64,000 nucleotides of DNA from JAAXHF01 sp963665955 (GCA_965231765.1 OZ246887.1:5146001-5210000); one strand, 5' to 3'. Counted from the stretch's first letter, positions 36,757 through 46,682 are shown. Made by a program: numbers and translations. The notes: generated by a model from the sequence alone, not told the origin.

Positions 36757-37245
36757 CTACTTACGGATCATTTGAATAGTATTCTCGCCAGCCCAGCCTT
36801 CCTTGAGCGGCACCATAAAATACGGCACAAGTGTCATTTTACGGAACTTCCATTGCCCGTTTTCACGGGTATATTCATCATCAAAACGAGCGGCAACCAG
36901 GAAACTCTCGCCATTGAAGATCGGCTTGGCTTCTAAGTAGCTCAGGCCTGTGCCTGTGTCGCCATGGAGGGTGATGATGTGGTTGTGGATGAACTGTTTG
37001 ACAAACGGCACCAGGTCCGACAGAGCTTGTTGGTAAAAGGTGTTGACCTGCGTTTTTCCTGCGGCCTTGCCCAGATGAGCAAAATCAATCTCACCATTTT
37101 CGGCGAACAGGTCCTGAATCATCTCAGGCTTTTTCTCATTGACCGCCAGATGATAGCGGAACCGCAGTTCTTGGATCTGGGTCCGATCCTCTAATTCTTG
37201 TACCTTAGCTTCAAGGGCCTGAAGCCGAGCTTCCGTATCTGCCAT
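36757..37245 (-). CDS. SnoaL/NTF2-like protein
   Basis: A 162-residue cone-shaped NTF2-fold protein. The N-terminus is a coiled coil (TEARLQALEAKVQELEDR), then IQELRFRYHLAVNEK, the typical start of SnoaL_4 proteins, and WKFRKMTLVPYFMVP at the end. These proteins are often dehydratases or isomerases on steroid-like or polyketide substrates, but here no pathway is near. ATG 37245 lies seven bases after AAAGGAGG; ATG 37251 is the alternative. Confidence 0.85.
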   Translation of the reverse strand: MADTEARLQALEAKVQELEDRTQIQELRFRYHLAVNEKKPEMIQDLFAENGEIDFAHLGKAAGKTQVNTFYQQALSDLVPFVKQFIHNHIITLHGDTGTGLSYLEAKPIFNGESFLVAARFDDEYTRENGQWKFRKMTLVPYFMVPLKEGWAGENTIQMIRK

Positions 37246-37257
37246 TGTCATCCTCCT

Positions 37258-37692
37258 TTACGTCATTTCTAGGCTGTCTGATTGGTCGTCTTGCTGGCCG
37301 TTTTGGAGTTCCCGAAAGACCTCAATAAAATCAATCTCGTCCCGGGCGGCTTTTGACTTCGTTGGTTGGGGGAAATTGATCAGCAGCCCGTGCGGAAGCT
37401 GCAAGACCTGCAGATAGTTGTCGATCTGGGTCCGCTCTTTATGGCCGACACTCTCGACCGCTTTGAGTTCAATGACAACTTTCTCGTCGCCTGCACCGAC
37501 GATCAGATCCGGTCGGCCCTCGCCAATATAAAAGCCTTCATAATACACCGGCACGACCCGCTGGGCTTCGTAAGGAATCGAACGCAAACGCAAGCCGACC
37601 TCAAACGCTTTTTGGTACACGACTTCGTCAAAGCCGCTGCCGAGTGTGTTGTAAATATCCTGGCTGAGGGCCTGCAACACGTCGAGAAACAT
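37258..37692 (-). CDS. GxxExxY-family protein
   Basis: A 144-residue member of the GxxExxY family, a small PD-(D/E)XK-like nuclease fold of unknown role. The signature GFDEVVYQKAFEVGL is present, followed by GRPDLIVG and VIELKAVE, the Asp and Glu-x-Lys that form a possible metal site. It is directly upstream of the SnoaL-like gene, with 12 bp between, and so is likely co-transcribed. Family members are often in accessory regions. Confidence 0.88.
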   Translation of the reverse strand: MFLDVLQALSQDIYNTLGSGFDEVVYQKAFEVGLRLRSIPYEAQRVVPVYYEGFYIGEGRPDLIVGAGDEKVVIELKAVESVGHKERTQIDNYLQVLQLPHGLLINFPQPTKSKAARDEIDFIEVFRELQNGQQDDQSDSLEMT

Positions 37693-37823
37693 ACGCGCCT
37701 ACCACCACCTTTGTTCTGTCGGCCTACTACAAAAACCGCCCCATAGGCAAGATGCCCCTGCCGCGCGGAGAGCAGACGAAGGATGCAAGAGGCTCAATGC
37801 CGTGAAATAACATGATGAGACGT

Positions 37824-39782
37824 TTATGTTGGGCTGGCCTTAGTATCCGATCGTGTCCCAGTAGACGTACTGCTTCGTCGGCGTGAGCGTGCGGCTGCGG
37901 GTTTCCGTTTGGGGGGCTCTTGTTCAGAGGCTTTGTCCGTCTTGCTTGCTATCTTGCTTGCCGTCTTAGGCGTCGTACTTGTCCGAGCTGCACTCGGGCG
38001 AACGGCTGGGAGACGCGCTGGCTCGGGACCGACTGGACTAATGTCGAAATCTTCAAGATGCATCCCAGGTGTGGCCCGCAGGAAGAAATGTTTGCGCAAG
38101 GCCCGTTCCTGGCTGTCGATCTGGTCGCTTTCCTCGTCATATAGAAAGGTGATGACCTCAGGATGGGCTTTAATCATCAAGGTTGAAGCAGTAGAGTGCA
38201 AGCGGGCTGCCTTGTGGAGCTGGCGTAAGATGGTATAAGCAATGGTCTGCGCAGATCGTAGCACCCCGTTGCCGGCACAATACGAACAGGGATCACACAG
38301 TTGGTGCTTGAGGTTTTCACGCGTACGTTTCCGCGTCATTTGGACTAAACCCAGCTCGCTGATCTTGCGCATATTGCTGCGGGTTTTGTCCTTTCTGAGC
38401 GCTGCGCGCATGGTCTCGGTGACCTTGTTGCGGTTCGCCGCGCGTTCCATGTCAATAAAATCGATGATGATCAGGCCGCCCAGGTTGCGTAAGCGGAGTT
38501 GTTCAACCACCGCTGTGGTCGCCTCCAAATTGGTCCGCAACATCGTCTCTTCTTGATCATGTTTGCCGACAAAGCGGCCAGTGTTGACGTCGATAGCGGT
38601 GAGCGCTTCGGTCTGATCGACAACGATATGGCCACCCGATTTGAGATACACCCGCCGCTCAAGCGCTTTGCTAATCTGGGACTCAATATTGTAGTGATCG
38701 AAAATTGGTTCCGGCTGATCATGCAGCTTCATACGGGTGGTCGAGCGCGGCATGAAGTCCGTCGCAAACGCTTTCAGCCGCTCGTAATCTTGTGCATTAT
38801 CAACAACGATTTCATCCACATCTGAAGTCAAGAGATCACGAATGGTGCGCAGAATGACATCCATATCCTCATGTAAGAGAGCCGGTGCGCTATTCTCTTC
38901 CCGTTTTTTACTGAGCCTGCTCCACAGCTTGAGCAGGAACTTCATGTCGTCCTGAATTTCTTTCTTGGGGAGCCCTTCACAAGCAGTGCGGACGATGAAA
39001 CCACCTTCCGCTTTCATGCCGGCGACAGTCTCGCGTAAGCGTCTGCGCTCTTTCGGGTCGGCAATCCGTCGTGACACGCCGATATGGGTAGCGGTTGGGG
39101 TGTATACCAGGTGGCGGCCCGGCAAAGAGATATGCGAGGTGAGACGTGGCCCTTTGGTGCCGAGAGATTCTTTGGCGACTTGGATGAGGATCTCTTGATT
39201 TTTCTTGATCTTCTCTTCAAGCGGCAGCATCGGCCCTAGGGAGCGCCGGTAGCGTCCGCGTCCATTTGAGAACGAGCGTGCTGCCGGTCGTGCTGCTCGC
39301 GCAGGGTCAGCAGTCTCAACGAATTCGTCCTCGGTGTCTTCTTCAGGCTGGAGCCCGTCAAATCCGTCTGCTGCATCAGCTTCGTCTAGAACGTCTAGCT
39401 CATCATATTCGATAAGCTCGTCATGTTCATCATTCTGGTCTTGCTCGCCGAGCTGATCACGCCCGTCGACCAAGTCGGATACTGCTGTATCGTCTGTTTC
39501 ATCGGGATCATTGAGTTCGTCTATGACATCTTCAGCATAGCCGGCTGGCAGCGGGCCACCGAACAGGTCTGAGGCATGGATAAAGCCGGCTTTTTCCAGA
39601 CCAATGTCAACAAAGGCGGCTTGCATACCGGGCAGGACACGGGTGACTCGGCCTATGTATATATTCCCAGCGATGCTCCGCTGCTGGGTTCGTTCGATGT
39701 GAATCTCAACCAGAGTTTCATTTTCAAGCAGGGCAACTCTGGATTCATACGGGGTCGAATTAATAATGATTTTCTGACGCAC
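37824..39782 (-). CDS. rng: Ribonuclease E/G family with acidic insertion
   Basis: Endoribonuclease for mRNA decay and 16S rRNA 5' maturation. The S1 domain is at the start (GNIYIGRVTRVLPGMQAAFVDIG), the DNase-I-like domain has TAIDVNTGRF and IIDFIDME with the catalytic Asp residues, and the zinc-link is LCDPCSYCAGNG. 652 residues is longer than RNase G (about 490). The extra length is an Asp/Glu-rich insertion at residues 84-160, just after the S1 start, followed by a basic stretch to 182, and a basic Ser/Thr/Lys tail. It sits 2 bp after the radical SAM gene, a conserved pair. Confidence 0.95.
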   Translation of the reverse strand: MRQKIIINSTPYESRVALLENETLVEIHIERTQQRSIAGNIYIGRVTRVLPGMQAAFVDIGLEKAGFIHASDLFGGPLPAGYAEDVIDELNDPDETDDTAVSDLVDGRDQLGEQDQNDEHDELIEYDELDVLDEADAADGFDGLQPEEDTEDEFVETADPARAARPAARSFSNGRGRYRRSLGPMLPLEEKIKKNQEILIQVAKESLGTKGPRLTSHISLPGRHLVYTPTATHIGVSRRIADPKERRRLRETVAGMKAEGGFIVRTACEGLPKKEIQDDMKFLLKLWSRLSKKREENSAPALLHEDMDVILRTIRDLLTSDVDEIVVDNAQDYERLKAFATDFMPRSTTRMKLHDQPEPIFDHYNIESQISKALERRVYLKSGGHIVVDQTEALTAIDVNTGRFVGKHDQEETMLRTNLEATTAVVEQLRLRNLGGLIIIDFIDMERAANRNKVTETMRAALRKDKTRSNMRKISELGLVQMTRKRTRENLKHQLCDPCSYCAGNGVLRSAQTIAYTILRQLHKAARLHSTASTLMIKAHPEVITFLYDEESDQIDSQERALRKHFFLRATPGMHLEDFDISPVGPEPARLPAVRPSAARTSTTPKTASKIASKTDKASEQEPPKRKPAAARSRRRSSTSTGTRSDTKASPT

Positions 39783-39784
39783 GT

Positions 39785-42700
39785 TTATCCATCTCGTGCA
39801 GAAGCTGAGGCAGCCGTCGAGGCTCCCGTCCGTTCATCTTCTGCAGGGGCTACTTTCATCTCCGCATCCTCGGCATCCTCTGTATCGGGCTGGGAGTGAA
39901 ATACTGTCTGAATTTTTGTTACACGCAGCGTTTTCCCCTCATTATCTGAGAGCCCTAAAAGCGCTTTCAAGAATTCCTGGGGGTTGAGTGTCCCTGTCTG
40001 TGTAACGGCAATTTCTATGTACAGCGTACGCGCTGTAGTCAGCGCGAGCTGTCGAACGCACTGCTTGGCATCTATCGTTTTGACGCCGTTCCGATTCCGT
40101 TTCTGGAGCGGAAACGTCGAGGCAGCCGAAAACATGTCCAGACATTCCGTCCAAAACGCGACCGCCTGCTTCTCTGCGGGTAGGGAGTTGAGCGCCACGT
40201 GGTAATGTGTCGCTTGTATACTGGCATCGATGCTGGGGTCTTTAAGGCCGATGGCTTGTGTCCGGTGAATGGCAAAGCCAAGAGGCAGCTGTGCATCAAG
40301 GCGACTGGCCAACTCAGCTGGCGGGAGAGTCTCGGTCAAGAAGATATCAAGAAATTCTTCCTCACTCTCCATACCGAGTGGCAAGCCAGGACCAAAACTC
40401 ATACGCGGGGTAGGGTGGAACCCCTGGCTATAGGCGACTGGCAGCCCTGCCCGCCGGACTGCCCGGGTAAATAAGGTGACTATCTCTTTCGCGCCGAGAA
40501 ACCGGGTCTCGTTCAGCCGACTATACGCGACCCGTATCCGCGCCGCCGCAGATTTTTTGTCGCCCTGGCTGACGGCAATAGTATTCGGGTCACCAGCTAG
40601 CCATTCTTCAGCATTACCACTCGAAGCAGGAGCGTTTGAAGAAAGTGCTGAGTGCTGAGGACTGAGTGCTGAGTCTTGGGGACTGAGTGCTGAGTGCTGA
40701 GTGCTGAGCATTTCACTTTTGACCTGTGACTTTTGCTCCGCCTTCTTTTCCTGCATAACCTGCCACTGACGGGTTCCCCAGGCGTTCTGTTCTGGCAGGA
40801 GATCGTGCGCCCAGCTATCAACGTTTGGCCCGCGATGCTCAGCGCCTTTGGCTCCATTCAGGTGGTAGGTGACATTCCGAACAGTTTTAAAATCACACGC
40901 TCCACAATACGAGCAGCGCTCAACGCTGCAATCTGGGGTGAGTATCCCCTCAAAGGCTTTAGCCAGATCGCGTTGCAGCCATTTCTTGCTGACTCCGCTA
41001 TCCAAGTGATCCCACGGCAGTACTTCTTCCAGCGTCCGGCGACGCAGGTATAGTTCCGGGTCGATCCCATGCTCAGCAAAAGCCTGTTGCCATAAGTCTA
41101 AGCGGAAGTGCTCTGTCCAGCCATCAAAACGGCAGCCCAGTTGGTACGCCGTCAGCAGTGGCCCAGCCAGTCTGCGGTCGCCGCGGGCAAAGACGCCTTC
41201 TAAAAAGGACAGCCGGGATTCGTGCCACTTGAATTGAATGCCTGCCCGACGCAGTTCGCGGCGTAGCAGTTGCTGGCGGGCTCCAGTTTCTTCTAAACTG
41301 ACTTGGCCTGCCCATTGGAACGGGGTGTGTGGTTTGGGCACAAAGGTCGAGACACTCGCGGTCACTTGGCGTTTATGTTGACCCACGGCCGAGACTTTAC
41401 GGCTCAGGTCAACAATGCCCATCAGATCGTCTTCAGTCTCGCCTGGCAGTCCTAACATGAAGTACAGCTTGACGCTTTTCCAGCCTAAACTAAACAGCAG
41501 TCGAGCGGCTTCAAGCAGCTCTTCCTCTTTGTATTCTTTCTGAATCACGTCCCGCATGCGCTGGCTACCGGCTTCTGGAGCCAGGGTGAAGCCGGTTTTG
41601 CGCACCCGGCGGATTTCTTCCAGAATCTGTGGGGAGAGGGCATCAACCCGCGTCGAGGGTAGCGATACCGACACTTTGAGACCGGCAAAGCGGTTCATGA
41701 TCTCGCGCAGAAGGGGATTCACGCAGCTGTAATCCCCCGTGCTGAGACTCAGCAATGAGACCTCTTCATAACCGCTCTTTTTCACTAAGGTGTCGATCTG
41801 TTCCTGTAAGGCGCGCGGGTCACGTTCCCGCAATGGGCGATAAATATAACCCGCCTGACAGAAACGGCAGCCGCGCACACAGCCGCGCATGACCTCTACG
41901 GCGATGCGGTCATGCACGATATTCACATTTGGAACAACCTGGTTGGTAAGTTGGGGAATGCTATTCAGGTCGCTCACAATCCGTTTTTGGACAACGGCAT
42001 ACTCAGGCATGAGAGGCGAGATGCCACTCAGCTTGCCATCTGGCGTATATTCCGGAGTAAACAGAGCCGGGACATACACACCAGGGATGCGACTCAGGAC
42101 GGTCCGCAGATCCGCCCGGTTTTTTTTATCCCAGCTGCGATACGCCTCACAAATATCGAAAATTGCCTCTTCGCCATCACCGAGCAGAAACGCATCAATG
42201 AAGTCAGCCAGCGGCTCAGGGTGAAAGGCGGTCGGACCGCCTGCGATGATGAGCGGATGTGTTTCATTCCGTTCTTGGGATAGCAGCGGAACTCCGCCAA
42301 GATCCAGCATCATCAGAATATTGGTATACGTCAGCTCATACTGGAGGCTAAATCCGACAATATCGAAGGCCGACAGGGGGGTGTACGTCTCAAGCGATAC
42401 GAGCGGCAGCTGGCGTTCGCGCAGCATGTCTTCCATATCTGTCCACGGGGCATATACACGCTCAGCCTGAAGATGCGGGCGCTCATTCAGCAAGTTATAC
42501 AGGATCTGCAGACCCAGGTGAGATTGGGCAATTTCGTACACTTCTGGAAAGGCCAAGGCAAAGCGCAGCTGGACCTGCGTGGGATCTTTGACGACAGTTC
42601 CCCGCTCGCCGCCTGTGTAGCGAGCCGGTTGGCTCACCAGCGGCAGAATCGCAGCGTAAGCTTGGCGGAGGTCTGTTGGACTGGCGTGTTGTGAATTCAA
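39785..42700 (-). CDS. Fused radical SAM (TIGR03960) and DUF2344 protein
   Basis: A 971-residue protein. An N-terminal B12-binding-like domain (residues 1-260) precedes the radical SAM motif CVRGCRFC (Cys274, 278, 281). A linker at about 660-700 is encoded partly by repeated DNA. The C-terminal DUF2344 domain starts RIRVAYSRLNETRFLG. In many bacteria the two are separate neighbours of rng and ribosomal genes. A link to tRNA or ribosome modification is inferred from this context only. The reaction is unknown. Confidence 0.9.
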   Translation of the reverse strand: MNSQHASPTDLRQAYAAILPLVSQPARYTGGERGTVVKDPTQVQLRFALAFPEVYEIAQSHLGLQILYNLLNERPHLQAERVYAPWTDMEDMLRERQLPLVSLETYTPLSAFDIVGFSLQYELTYTNILMMLDLGGVPLLSQERNETHPLIIAGGPTAFHPEPLADFIDAFLLGDGEEAIFDICEAYRSWDKKNRADLRTVLSRIPGVYVPALFTPEYTPDGKLSGISPLMPEYAVVQKRIVSDLNSIPQLTNQVVPNVNIVHDRIAVEVMRGCVRGCRFCQAGYIYRPLRERDPRALQEQIDTLVKKSGYEEVSLLSLSTGDYSCVNPLLREIMNRFAGLKVSVSLPSTRVDALSPQILEEIRRVRKTGFTLAPEAGSQRMRDVIQKEYKEEELLEAARLLFSLGWKSVKLYFMLGLPGETEDDLMGIVDLSRKVSAVGQHKRQVTASVSTFVPKPHTPFQWAGQVSLEETGARQQLLRRELRRAGIQFKWHESRLSFLEGVFARGDRRLAGPLLTAYQLGCRFDGWTEHFRLDLWQQAFAEHGIDPELYLRRRTLEEVLPWDHLDSGVSKKWLQRDLAKAFEGILTPDCSVERCSYCGACDFKTVRNVTYHLNGAKGAEHRGPNVDSWAHDLLPEQNAWGTRQWQVMQEKKAEQKSQVKSEMLSTQHSALSPQDSALSPQHSALSSNAPASSGNAEEWLAGDPNTIAVSQGDKKSAAARIRVAYSRLNETRFLGAKEIVTLFTRAVRRAGLPVAYSQGFHPTPRMSFGPGLPLGMESEEEFLDIFLTETLPPAELASRLDAQLPLGFAIHRTQAIGLKDPSIDASIQATHYHVALNSLPAEKQAVAFWTECLDMFSAASTFPLQKRNRNGVKTIDAKQCVRQLALTTARTLYIEIAVTQTGTLNPQEFLKALLGLSDNEGKTLRVTKIQTVFHSQPDTEDAEDAEMKVAPAEDERTGASTAASASARDG
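40645..40709. repeat. Tandem heptamer repeat (TGAGTGC type) inside a coding gene
   Basis: The unit GTGCTGA is repeated with a few variants (GGACTGA, GTCTTGG) about nine times. In the gene's frame it encodes an STQHSALSPQ-type peptide in the linker between two domains (residues about 664-686). The repeat is out of phase with codons every unit, since 7 is not divisible by 3, but stays open. Confidence 0.9.
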
Positions 42701-42866
42701 ATTACACCCCTATTATTGATGACTATATCCAAGAAACGGATGGGACGCCAGTGCAAAGCTTTGGGGGAGGTGGGAAGGGGAGAAAGCTCTGAAAAAATAA
42801 GGAATTACGTGTTTATGAGGTTTGCATGAACAGACGTATTTTTGTTCTGAAGCACATAGGAAAATC

Positions 42867-42895
42867 TTGACATGCAGGGAGTGTCCGACTAGGGT
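42867..42895 (+). promoter_or_regulatory. Candidate sigma-70 promoter of the HNH gene
   Basis: Perfect TTGACA (42867-42872), 17-bp spacer, TAGGGT (42890-42895), 43 bp before the ATG. A leader with AGGGAAGGA follows. Confidence 0.55.
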
Positions 42896-42938
42896 AGGCG
42901 GGAAAATCCGCTCCTCTTAGGGAAGGACTCGGGATCTA

Positions 42939-43541
42939 ATGAGTGTACTCAACACCAAAGTGCTCGTGTTAAACCAAGCCTACTTCCCTGTCCACGTCAC
43001 GTCAGTCCGCCGGGCATTTTCTTTGCTCTACCAGGGAATTGCTCAAGCCGTTGACAACCAATATCACACCTTCGATTTCGAGAACTGGAGTGCGCTGTCA
43101 GCATCTTTAAACGAGGAGACGATTGGCTTGGTTGGCCGGGCAATCAAGATTCCACGGGTCATTCTTCTCGTTTCCTATGACCGAGTACCTAAGCGACGGG
43201 TGCGCTTTAGCCGTTTTAACGTCTTCGCTCGTGACAAGAACACCTGCCAGTACTGCAGAAAACGACTCCCCCGCTCAGAGCTGAATCTGGATCATGTGAT
43301 TCCGCGTTCACAAGGCGGCATGTCTAGCTGGGAAAACGTGGTGTGCTCCTGCTTTGCCTGCAACCGCAAAAAAGGTGGCATGCTCCTGGAAGAGGCTCGG
43401 ATGCGGCTGATGAAGAAGCCTGTCCAACCCGAATGGACGCCGTTCATGATCGAAACCTTCAGCTTCAGGCACTACCAGGAATGGCTACCGTATCTGAATG
43501 ATGTGGATTCAGCGTATTGGAATACGGAGCTAGAGCGGTAG
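42939..43541 (+). CDS. HNH endonuclease
   Basis: A 200-residue HNH_5-type protein. Two CxxC pairs (CQYC and CFAC) coordinate structural zinc around the catalytic LNLDHVIPRSQGG and SWENVVCSC. The N-terminus VLVLNQAYFPV is shared by a large family of chromosomal stand-alone HNH proteins. There is no restriction methylase beside it, and it has its own promoter, so a housekeeping or repair role is likelier than a mobile one. Confidence 0.93.
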   Translation: MSVLNTKVLVLNQAYFPVHVTSVRRAFSLLYQGIAQAVDNQYHTFDFENWSALSASLNEETIGLVGRAIKIPRVILLVSYDRVPKRRVRFSRFNVFARDKNTCQYCRKRLPRSELNLDHVIPRSQGGMSSWENVVCSCFACNRKKGGMLLEEARMRLMKKPVQPEWTPFMIETFSFRHYQEWLPYLNDVDSAYWNTELER

Positions 43542-43939
43542 AAGGTGGGCTCCCCACAATTGTAAGGACGCTTGAGTAGGGCGTCTTCTCTGCGTTCAGA
43601 CCAAAGGGGTCACATCGGCGCAGATTTCCACGTCGAGCCGCTGGGCCACCTCATGCGCCGGGCCTCCGATACCCACGACGGAAAGGAAAGTACATTCCTG
43701 AGATCATTCCTGGGTGGCTTGGACATTCAGCCGAAACGGGAGGCTCAATACGGTCTGTGCTACTACCTGTGACAGAGCTGCTCCTCACTCTTCGCTCTTT
43801 CCTTCTCGTTTCTCCCAAGCCTAAAGCCCGCTCCCGCGCTTTGCAACACGTGGTGCTTGACGCCGACCAGCTGTGATGGGATGGTCCACTCTAGGCGTTG
43901 CGTCATGCGACAGCGCCACAGCGAGGAGGGGCGAGTCCT
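43542..43939. other. Intergenic, 398 bp
   Basis: Begins with a weak hairpin at 43567-43585 (GACGC and GCGTC, then TTCTCT), perhaps the HNH terminator. No open frame here has family features. Confidence 0.5.
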
Positions 43940-46399
43940 ATGAGTGAACCAAATGCAATGAACGAAACAGGACAGAGTGCCGACAAGCGTTTTCTGTATC
44001 GACTTGGGGAACAACTCATCGAGCGACGGAAAATCGTTTTAATCGGTGTGGCGGCGGTCACCCTCGTCTTTGCCGCTTTTGCCTTGCAGCTAGACCTGGT
44101 GACGCGCTTTGATGAACAGCTGCCCCAAACGCATGAATTTATCCAGACGCATAATGAGTACGCGGCGACGGTCGGTGGCGCGAATACGCTCCAAATTATG
44201 CTGGAGGTCAAAGACGGAAACATTTTCAATCAAGAGACACTGACAAAAGTTTTTGAGATGACCAAACGTATCGATACCTTGTATGGGATTAACCATGACC
44301 TGATTAACTCCCTTGCCCACCGCACCAACCGGCGCATCCAGCTCAAAGCGGGTGGACTGACCGAGATCGAGCCGATCATGGACCGTGCGCCCCAAAATGA
44401 GAACGATGTCAAACGGGTCCGGGACATTGTGTATACCACGCCCAATCTGTACGGCGTCTTGGTCTCGCTGGATGAAAAAGCGACGCTGCTGCAAGCCACA
44501 TTTGTCGAGGGCCGGATTGATCATCAACGCCTGTTTGATGAGGTGATGGGAGCGGTCGTCGAGCCGTTCAGCGATGACAACACGGTCATTCATATTGCCG
44601 GACAGCCCGCCCTGTACGGCTGGGTGTATTATTACGGCAAGCAGGTGTATTGGATCTTTTTGGCCACGACCGTGCTGATGTGGATCTTGCTGTATCTGTA
44701 TTTTCACGACGTCCGTGGCGCACTGCGGCCGACTATTACTGGAGTTATATCGGCTATTTGGGGGCTGGGGTTTATCAAGATGATCGGTTTTAGTCTTGAT
44801 CCTCTGACCCTGGTCATTCCGTTTTTTATTACGGCGCGGGCAGTCAGTCACTCGGTGCAAATGCATGAGCGCTATTATGAAGAATACCAAAAGGCCCAGT
44901 GGCAGAAAGAGCCGGCGATTATTGCCTCTTTTGCTGAGCTGTTTGTACCCACTTTGTCGGGGATTCTGACCGACGCCTTGGGCGTGCTGGTCATCTTGCT
45001 CGTCCCGATTGTCTTGCTCCAGAAACTAGCCATTAGTGCAGCGGTCTGGATCTTGGCTATAACAGTCAGTGAGCTGTTGCTCAATCCGATTGTCTACTAC
45101 TACCTGCGTGAGCCTGACGTGCGCATTGTCATGAAGCGCGAAGAGGGCATTTTTAAACGGATTGTTTCAAGCCTTGCCTCCGGTCTGCTCTCTCCAGCTG
45201 GAAAGGCCCTCACTTTGGCGAGCTGGGTCGGGCTGATCGTTGGGAGTGTGTATTTCTGGCAACATTTGGTGATTGGCGATCCGAGTGCGATCTCGCCGCT
45301 GCTGTATAAAGACTCTCCCTACAATACTGCCCATGCTCGCATTCAGGAGACGTTTGGTGGCGTTGAAAACCTGATGGTCATTGCGGAACGCCAACTGCCT
45401 CAAGGTGACGATGCTTCAGAAGCCGGCTTAACTGCCATGGAGATTTTACAAAAGCGGGACTCGCAGCCATCGTTGATGAACCCGGAAGTCTTGCCCTGGA
45501 TTGAGAAGTTCCAGCGCTATCTCGAACGCGACCCGGCCGTTGGGGCGAGTTTCTCGTTTGTCGATATTCTTGGCGCAGTGAATGCGACTGGTGATCCTAA
45601 ATGGAGTGTTCTGCCCCAGACGCGAAGCCAAGTCTTACTCGCCATTTCCGGCTACTTCTTCGGTGTCTCACATAGCGAAAGCGCTCGGATTTTGGACTAT
45701 CAATTCCGGCATGCGCCAGTCCACTTTTTTCTGTCCGACCATAAGGGTGATACGGTTCGACGGGTCATTAAGCGGGCGCGTGAGTATATTACGGCCAATC
45801 CGCTCGAGACGGCCCGCTTTCGGCTGGCCGGTGGCCCGATTGGGGTTTTAGCAGCTGCCAACGAAGAGCTGCTGCAAAACGATATTATGGTGAATATCCT
45901 GGGTTTTGGCACGATTTTCATCATTCTGGTTGTCACCTATCGGTCGATCATGGCTGGCGTGTATATGATTCTACCACTCTTAGTGGCTAATATAGTGATC
46001 AATGCCTACATGGGAGCGCGTGATATTGGCATCAATATCCATACGCTGCCAGTCGTCACGGTTGGGGTCGGGTTTGGCATTGACTACGCTTTGTATATTG
46101 TGAGTCGAATCATTGAAGAGCAGAAACCCGGCGAGACCTTGGAGAGCGCCGTCCTCCAGGCCCTTGTTACCTCGGGCAAGGCAGTCGCTTTTACCGCCAT
46201 TACCATGATCCTGGGGACGCTGTTCTGGACCATGTCAAGCCTACGTTTTAGTGGCGAGATGGGTCTGTTATTGGCACTGTGGATGGGAGTCAGTTTTCTT
46301 GCTACGGTCACGTTGCTGCCAGTATTGGTTGCCCTCTTTAAGCCACGTTTTGTGACCTCGCGGATTGTCACACCAGCTGCTGAGTCGGTACCGGCTTAG
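43940..46399 (+). CDS. RND/MMPL-family transporter (HpnN-like)
   Basis: An 819-residue inner-membrane permease with twelve hydrophobic segments in two halves, each with a large periplasmic loop (about residues 45-240 and 470-630). YAATVGGANTLQIML after the first segment and GVGFGIDYALYIVSRI in TM10 are typical of the hydrophobe exporter branch that includes HpnN. No outer-membrane or adaptor gene is adjacent. Likely cargo is a lipid or hydrophobic compound, which is inference. ATG 43940 follows GAGGAGGGG. Confidence 0.9.
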   Translation: MSEPNAMNETGQSADKRFLYRLGEQLIERRKIVLIGVAAVTLVFAAFALQLDLVTRFDEQLPQTHEFIQTHNEYAATVGGANTLQIMLEVKDGNIFNQETLTKVFEMTKRIDTLYGINHDLINSLAHRTNRRIQLKAGGLTEIEPIMDRAPQNENDVKRVRDIVYTTPNLYGVLVSLDEKATLLQATFVEGRIDHQRLFDEVMGAVVEPFSDDNTVIHIAGQPALYGWVYYYGKQVYWIFLATTVLMWILLYLYFHDVRGALRPTITGVISAIWGLGFIKMIGFSLDPLTLVIPFFITARAVSHSVQMHERYYEEYQKAQWQKEPAIIASFAELFVPTLSGILTDALGVLVILLVPIVLLQKLAISAAVWILAITVSELLLNPIVYYYLREPDVRIVMKREEGIFKRIVSSLASGLLSPAGKALTLASWVGLIVGSVYFWQHLVIGDPSAISPLLYKDSPYNTAHARIQETFGGVENLMVIAERQLPQGDDASEAGLTAMEILQKRDSQPSLMNPEVLPWIEKFQRYLERDPAVGASFSFVDILGAVNATGDPKWSVLPQTRSQVLLAISGYFFGVSHSESARILDYQFRHAPVHFFLSDHKGDTVRRVIKRAREYITANPLETARFRLAGGPIGVLAAANEELLQNDIMVNILGFGTIFIILVVTYRSIMAGVYMILPLLVANIVINAYMGARDIGINIHTLPVVTVGVGFGIDYALYIVSRIIEEQKPGETLESAVLQALVTSGKAVAFTAITMILGTLFWTMSSLRFSGEMGLLLALWMGVSFLATVTLLPVLVALFKPRFVTSRIVTPAAESVPA

Positions 46400-46402
46400 T
46401 GT

Positions 46403-46430
46403 GTAGGAGCGGTGCGCGCACCGCTCCTAC
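46403..46430. repeat. 28-bp perfect palindrome (REP-like)
   Basis: GTAGGAGCGGTGCG followed directly by its reverse complement, four bases after the MMPL stop. The GTAGGAGCGG head is that of REP elements known from Pseudomonas and Xanthomonas. No T run, so not a normal intrinsic terminator, though it may stabilise the mRNA end. Confidence 0.8.
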
Positions 46431-46682
46431 GGCAGAGATTCCCAATTGAGGAAGACAATGGCTGCTGATCGTACTGGTCTTGACCCTTGGTGGAGCTTAT
46501 GGTGGCCCCGGCGTCGCGCTGGCTCCTAGCCAGTGCAGGAGGGCAAGACAGCAATACGATGGACACAGACTGCCCCCCGCTGCTGTTCTGACGATCCTCC
46601 ACCGCCGCTTATTTATGTATTGCGACTGTGCAGGTCCCAGGTCTATTGAACACAATGACAGAATGGCAGAAGGAGAGCGTGT

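Noticed and set aside
36580..36936. 118-codon open frame on the + strand
   Set aside because: It overlaps the well-supported SnoaL-like gene on the other strand and has no family features.
40645..40709. CRISPR-like array
   Set aside because: Unit is 7 bp with no spacers, and it is inside an open coding frame.
43572..43772. 66-codon open frame after the HNH gene
   Set aside because: No ribosome site, no conserved pattern, composition like a chance frame.
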